A stretch of DNA of 17,907 bases from Clostridia bacterium (GTDB taxonomy: Bacteria; Bacillota; Clostridia; Christensenellales; Borkfalkiaceae). Shown here piece by piece: positions 14,293-17,907 of the stretch (positions are counted from its first letter, which is position 1; each line of letters begins with the position of its first letter). Both the position numbers and the translations under genes were made by a program. The notes beneath the pieces are model-generated. The model ran no database searches. It saw nothing but the letters and a program-made list of their open reading frames with translations, and was not told the DNA's origin. Where the stretch lies: NCBI GenBank assembly GCA_017504065.1, contig JAFVRU010000012.1, positions 1-17,907 on the forward strand, in the 5' to 3' direction.

Positions 14293-16620
14293 TTATCCTT
14301 GTTGTAATAAACAAACTTTTTTGTAAATTTTCGAATCGGTAAGCTCGGCTTTTACGCCGCGGTATACCGTTAATCTGCCGTTCTCGAACGCGACCAAGCC
14401 GAGTTCTTCGAAAACGTTCAAAGCGAACATGAATTCTTTCCGATCGAAGCCCAAGCCGTCGCAAGCATAGGTCAGTTTTTCCGCCGTATCCCCAACGAGC
14501 AAATGGAATTCCCGTCGGATCGCCGCAAAAATTTCCAAAAGCCGTTCCCGTTCCACGTGTAATTCTTCGAACATTTTATACCCGCAAATTTCACGGTTAA
14601 CAAATACCTGCCTGCCTTCTAACGCCGCGATATTGAAATCGGACGGAGTATCCAAGAAGATAAAATCCCGAAAACCCGACAAGTCGGCGTCCATCGCCGG
14701 CGATACAATCAGCGCGTTGGAAAGATTGCGCGACGTGGGATAGAATAAATCGCAGTTGCAATCGGCAAGCTCGTCTTCGTAGAACTGCAAAGTACGTCTA
14801 TCCGAAGCGATCATGCAAAGCCCGTAAGCGCACTCCGCGCGTTTTTGTCGAATCAACGCTTTCGTTTCCGACATGGAAAGTTCTTGGACGTCTACTCCGA
14901 CGGGTTGCGCGTACGCCCGAGATACCGCATTTGCGAAAATCCCTTCCGCCGCCTTTCTACCCGTTCTGCCGTCGTAAACGAAATCCCGAACGTAGCATTT
15001 TACGTATTCCTTGCCCTTGAATTTGGACAAGACGATTTCGAAAACGAATTCTTTCCAAACGTCGCTCTCCAAGATCTTCAAGTGTTTCGCGCCCGAAAAA
15101 TACGTCAAATCGATACAGTCGGTTTTGATGCTCAAATGCGGCGTATACGGTTTGAGAAATTTCACGTCGCAAGCTCCCGCTTCCACGGAAAACAAAGGCC
15201 GTCTATGCCCCACGCCGTACGGCTCCATCGCCGCGAGCTCGCGCGCAAATTTTTCCGATACCGAGCCTGTAATCCGTTCGCAAACGGGCAAGCTTTGTTC
15301 GAATTGTTTTTGCTCGTACGAATCGGAAATTTCCGCATTCAACGCGCGTTCCAAATCATCAAATTTATCCGCGCGGAGATTGATTCCCGCCGCTTGCGCG
15401 TGTCCGCCGAATTCTTCGATCAAATCGCTACAATTTTTTAAAGCTGTGAAAATATTCACGCTATCGATACTGCGGGCGCTACCCTTTAACATATCCCCGT
15501 AATGCACGAACAGGAGCGTCGGACGGTTGTATTCTTCCGCGATCCGCGCAGCGACTATGCCGATAAAGCCCGCGTTCCAGCTTTCGTCCGAAAGCATGAT
15601 CACTTTGCCGTACGCGCCCTTTTCCAGTAGTTTCTGCTTTGCAGAAAGATACAATTCGTCGCAGCATTTTTGCCGTTCGGTATTGTATAAGCAAAGCTGC
15701 GTGGCAAGCTCGTAGATCTCCGCTTCACGCTCCGCAATAAACAGGCGGAACGCCGCGTACGCATTCCCCATTCTACCCGCGGCATTTACGCGCGGAGCGA
15801 CGTTAAACGCGAGCGTTTGCGCCGTAATTCCTTCGTACGTTTTGCCGATGAGCATCGAAAAACAAGGACGCAGGTGTTCGTTGAACAGTTTCAAACCTTC
15901 CGTTACGATATCGCGGTTTTCGCCGAGCAAGGGTACGCTATCCGCCACCGTTGCCAACGTTGCAAAATCCAAATACCGATACGCTTCTTCCCCGATCAAT
16001 GCGCAAGCCAGCTTGAACGCAACCCCCGCTCCGCACAAATTATCATAGGGATAATCGTCGTCGAGCTTGGGATTGACGATCACGCAGTCAGGCAACGTTT
16101 CGGGCAATTCGTGGTGATCGGTAACGATTACGTCCGAACCGAGTTCATAAATATATTGCGCTTCTTTCGCGCAGGAAATACCACAGTCTACCGTGATGAA
16201 AAGTTCGGGATTGCATTCTTCAAAAATGCGATCGACCGCTTCAATGGACAAGCCGTACCCGTCCGCGCGTTCAGGAATATATACGTGCGCGTCGATCCCG
16301 AAATCCCGCAAAGCGTGGTACATAATCGCCGCCGCGCAAACCCCGTCCGCGTCGTAATCCCCAAAGACGGCAACCGTTCTGCCTTCGTCTCTTGCGGTCG
16401 TAATCATATCCACCGCTTCCCGCATTCCACGCATCAAAAACGGGGAAAGGAAATTCTTTTTGGACGGCTGCATAAACCGACGGATTTTTTGCGCCGTATC
16501 TACGCCGCGCGCATATAAAATCCGCGTGATCTGTTCCGTCAGCCCCGTTTCTCCCGCTAACTTCGCAATCGTATGCAGTTGTGCTTCCGAAAACGCGTAT
16601 TCGGGAACGATCTTTTTCAT
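14293..16620 (-). CDS. recJ: Single-stranded-DNA-specific exonuclease RecJ
   Basis: 5'-to-3' single-stranded DNA exonuclease used in recombination, mismatch and base-excision repair. 775 residues, the usual size for the Bacillota form with a C-terminal extension. DHH-family motifs: DYDADG (88-93), ITVDCGI (142-148, D145), VTDHH (166-170), NPKLDDDYPY, LCGAGVAFKL, ATVADSVPL, and APRVNAAGRMGN. The DHHA1 part has SARSIDSVNIF and GGHAQAAGINL. The OB-fold and C-terminal part from about residue 460 is less conserved. The ATG at 16620 has AAGGTAG a few bases upstream. It is downstream of secF and upstream of rel, a conserved order. A 76-base gap with a hairpin separates it from secF, so it may start a transcript or be read from secF. 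Confidence 0.97.
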   Translation of the reverse strand: MKKIVPEYAFSEAQLHTIAKLAGETGLTEQITRILYARGVDTAQKIRRFMQPSKKNFLSPFLMRGMREAVDMITTARDEGRTVAVFGDYDADGVCAAAIMYHALRDFGIDAHVYIPERADGYGLSIEAVDRIFEECNPELFITVDCGISCAKEAQYIYELGSDVIVTDHHELPETLPDCVIVNPKLDDDYPYDNLCGAGVAFKLACALIGEEAYRYLDFATLATVADSVPLLGENRDIVTEGLKLFNEHLRPCFSMLIGKTYEGITAQTLAFNVAPRVNAAGRMGNAYAAFRLFIAEREAEIYELATQLCLYNTERQKCCDELYLSAKQKLLEKGAYGKVIMLSDESWNAGFIGIVAARIAEEYNRPTLLFVHYGDMLKGSARSIDSVNIFTALKNCSDLIEEFGGHAQAAGINLRADKFDDLERALNAEISDSYEQKQFEQSLPVCERITGSVSEKFARELAAMEPYGVGHRRPLFSVEAGACDVKFLKPYTPHLSIKTDCIDLTYFSGAKHLKILESDVWKEFVFEIVLSKFKGKEYVKCYVRDFVYDGRTGRKAAEGIFANAVSRAYAQPVGVDVQELSMSETKALIRQKRAECAYGLCMIASDRRTLQFYEDELADCNCDLFYPTSRNLSNALIVSPAMDADLSGFRDFIFLDTPSDFNIAALEGRQVFVNREICGYKMFEELHVERERLLEIFAAIRREFHLLVGDTAEKLTYACDGLGFDRKEFMFALNVFEELGLVAFENGRLTVYRGVKAELTDSKIYKKVCLLQQG

Positions 16621-16644
16621 GAACTACCTTCTTAATTAGTATTT

Positions 16645-16681
16645 AAGGGCGGGAGAAACGCAACCTCCTCCCGCCCTTTTT
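16645..16681. terminator. Strong hairpin between secF and recJ, better tail on the plus strand
   Basis: A perfect 11-bp GC-rich stem (16645-16655 with 16668-16678) has a 12-base loop. On the plus strand the stem is followed by TTTTTAC-like T-rich sequence. On the minus strand, the sense strand of secF and recJ, the arm ends in TT and then AAATACT. It can attenuate read-through from secF into recJ, but its best U-tract faces the antisense direction. Confidence 0.6.
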
Positions 16682-16695
16682 ACATGCTTTTTCGT

Positions 16696-17907
16696 TTATT
16701 CTTGTTCTTCTTCCGTCGCTTCTTCAACGGGTTCTACTGCAACTTCTTCGGTTGCTTCTTCGACAACTTCTTCCGTTTCTTCGACTTCTCCCGCTTCCAC
16801 AGTTTCTTCTACGGGAACAGCTTCTTCAACGGGTTCTTCCGCAACTTCTTCTGTCGGTTCTACGGGCTCAGCCGCAGGAACAGCCGTTTCTTCCGCTTGC
16901 GCCGCTACGGCTTTCTTTACTTTTTTCGAAGTCCGTTTTGCTCCTTGATATGCGCCGGGGCGCGCGGGTTTTTTATCCGCCGCTTTCTTGATCGGTAAAT
17001 ACAGCGCAGGCGCGTACATAAGACCGATAAACGCCGAAACAAGCACCGCTACCAAAGCCGACAACGCAAACCATCTGATTGCCGCCGTCGCTACGATCCC
17101 GACTACCAACAACGCAATGCCGAAGCACGCGGTCAAAAGCAGAATTTCGTTCACCGCGATCCCCGCCGTTACCGTTTCTTCCGCCGAAGCGCCTTCTTCG
17201 TTGTTCTTCTTGTTCGCGCGGATCTTGTTGAACGTCATCATCGACGTAACCGCCGAGAGCAACGCCGCGCCGACCAAAACGTAGGTTACGGAAAGGGTTA
17301 CAGGGATTCTCGTCAACACGATTATCGCCGTCGTGAGCAACATGCCGAGCAACGTACAAAGCGCCGTCAATGCGCCGACGTTGAGCTTGTACCGAATGGA
17401 TACGTATACGAACGCGAATACCAACAAGACTACGCTTGCGATCACACCGCGTACAACGTATTCGTCCGCGATTGCGGTTGCGAGTTCTTCATTCCCGTAC
17501 GTTACGCTAATAAACGTACCTTCCCAAGCGCCGCCCGCCGCAGTCTTTTCCGCAAACATCGTCTTTAACGCAACGTATGCAGCGCCGAGTTTTTCAGCTT
17601 TTACTTTTTTGTCGAACACGTAAACGATTTCACTTTCGTCGCCCGACATTTCGCCTTGCATTACGTATTCGATATCCAAGCCCTTGAACGCCGCCGAGCA
17701 ATCGTCTTTCACGTCGTCGAGCATGGTATTATACGCATATTGGTTAATGGAAACCGTTACCGATTTCGAATCTTCCATCGCAATACTGTTATTGAATCCG
17801 AACAAAATTCCGATCACCGTTGCCGCAGCCAAAATTACCGCCAATGCAATCGAAAGGATGGTTACTTTTTTCACCGTTTTACCAAGAATCTTACTCATCG
17901 TCGTCAT
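16696..17907 (-). CDS. secF: SecF-like protein translocase subunit, divergent, with acidic C-terminal tail
   Basis: Probable SecF-like membrane protein, thought from the family to help SecYEG-driven export at the cytoplasmic membrane using the proton gradient. 403 residues from the ATG at the window edge; the start and any ribosome binding site lie at or beyond the edge. Topology is SecF-like: helix 1 at about 14-33, an extracytoplasmic domain (about 45-145), then five helices (about 150-172, 176-200, 205-224, 253-277, 279-303), with TFNKIRANKK after the fourth. SecF normally has His-Asp in helix 3 and FDRIREN here; these positions read LG and FN. After a basic linker (about 307-334), residues 338-403 are a Glu/Val/Ala/Pro-rich acidic tail, unlike standard SecF. 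Location before recJ supports the call. Confidence 0.72.
   Translation of the reverse strand: MTTMSKILGKTVKKVTILSIALAVILAAATVIGILFGFNNSIAMEDSKSVTVSINQYAYNTMLDDVKDDCSAAFKGLDIEYVMQGEMSGDESEIVYVFDKKVKAEKLGAAYVALKTMFAEKTAAGGAWEGTFISVTYGNEELATAIADEYVVRGVIASVVLLVFAFVYVSIRYKLNVGALTALCTLLGMLLTTAIIVLTRIPVTLSVTYVLVGAALLSAVTSMMTFNKIRANKKNNEEGASAEETVTAGIAVNEILLLTACFGIALLVVGIVATAAIRWFALSALVAVLVSAFIGLMYAPALYLPIKKAADKKPARPGAYQGAKRTSKKVKKAVAAQAEETAVPAAEPVEPTEEVAEEPVEEAVPVEETVEAGEVEETEEVVEEATEEVAVEPVEEATEEEQE

Noticed and set aside
16697..16890. Repetitive GAA/TTC-rich tract as a possible microsatellite or CRISPR-like repeat
   Set aside because: It encodes the Glu-rich SecF tail in frame and has no regular repeat-spacer spacing.

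Overview
The window reads as chromosomal core DNA from a member of the Bacillota, most likely a gut-type Clostridia lineage. This rests on gene content and order: a secF-recJ-rel block, a rel/metallo-hydrolase/hemZ block, rpsO next to pnp, AGGAG-type ribosome binding sites, and a lipoprotein plus a SHOCT membrane protein of the kind common in these bacteria. No species can be named from sequence alone. No phage, insertion sequence, CRISPR array, tRNA or rRNA was seen. Genes cover almost everything, and no gap exceeds 300 bases.

Layout. (1) 2-1855 (+): mnmG, missing only its extreme N-terminus, closed by a strong bidirectional terminator. (2) 1907-2515 (-): a small AT-rich four-helix membrane protein with a C-terminal SHOCT motif, with its own promoter. 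(3) 2694-5084 (-): a two-gene unit of a DPM1/GtrB-type glycosyltransferase followed by a secreted lipoprotein built from two copies of one domain. It is driven by a perfect-consensus promoter buried in the 3' end of the next gene. (4) 5122-5943 (-) and 6108-7352 (+): a divergent AraC-family regulator and Gfo/Idh/MocA oxidoreductase, which looks like a local sugar-responsive module. (5) 7453-9974 (-): rpsO then pnp, each with structured leader RNA. (6) 10123-17907 (-): secF, recJ, rel, a metallo-beta-lactamase-fold hydrolase and hemZ. The last four genes are separated or overlapped by only a few bases.

How they work together. The minus-strand core covers protein export (SecF), DNA repair (RecJ), the stringent response (Rel), ribosome assembly (S15) and RNA decay (PNPase), all growth-linked. 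The AraC/oxidoreductase pair is an accessory carbon-use module. Most likely the regulator binds two 21-bp-spaced repeats next to the oxidoreductase -35 element.

Most useful second looks: the rpsO leader (possible S15 autoregulatory fold whose loop can pair with the Shine-Dalgarno); the two-hairpin pnp leader; the apparently leaderless AraC mRNA; the promoter overlapping the AraC stop codon; a divergent SecF lacking two conserved acidic positions and carrying a Glu-rich tail; and the duplicated-domain lipoprotein. I saw no convincing new defence or mobile system.
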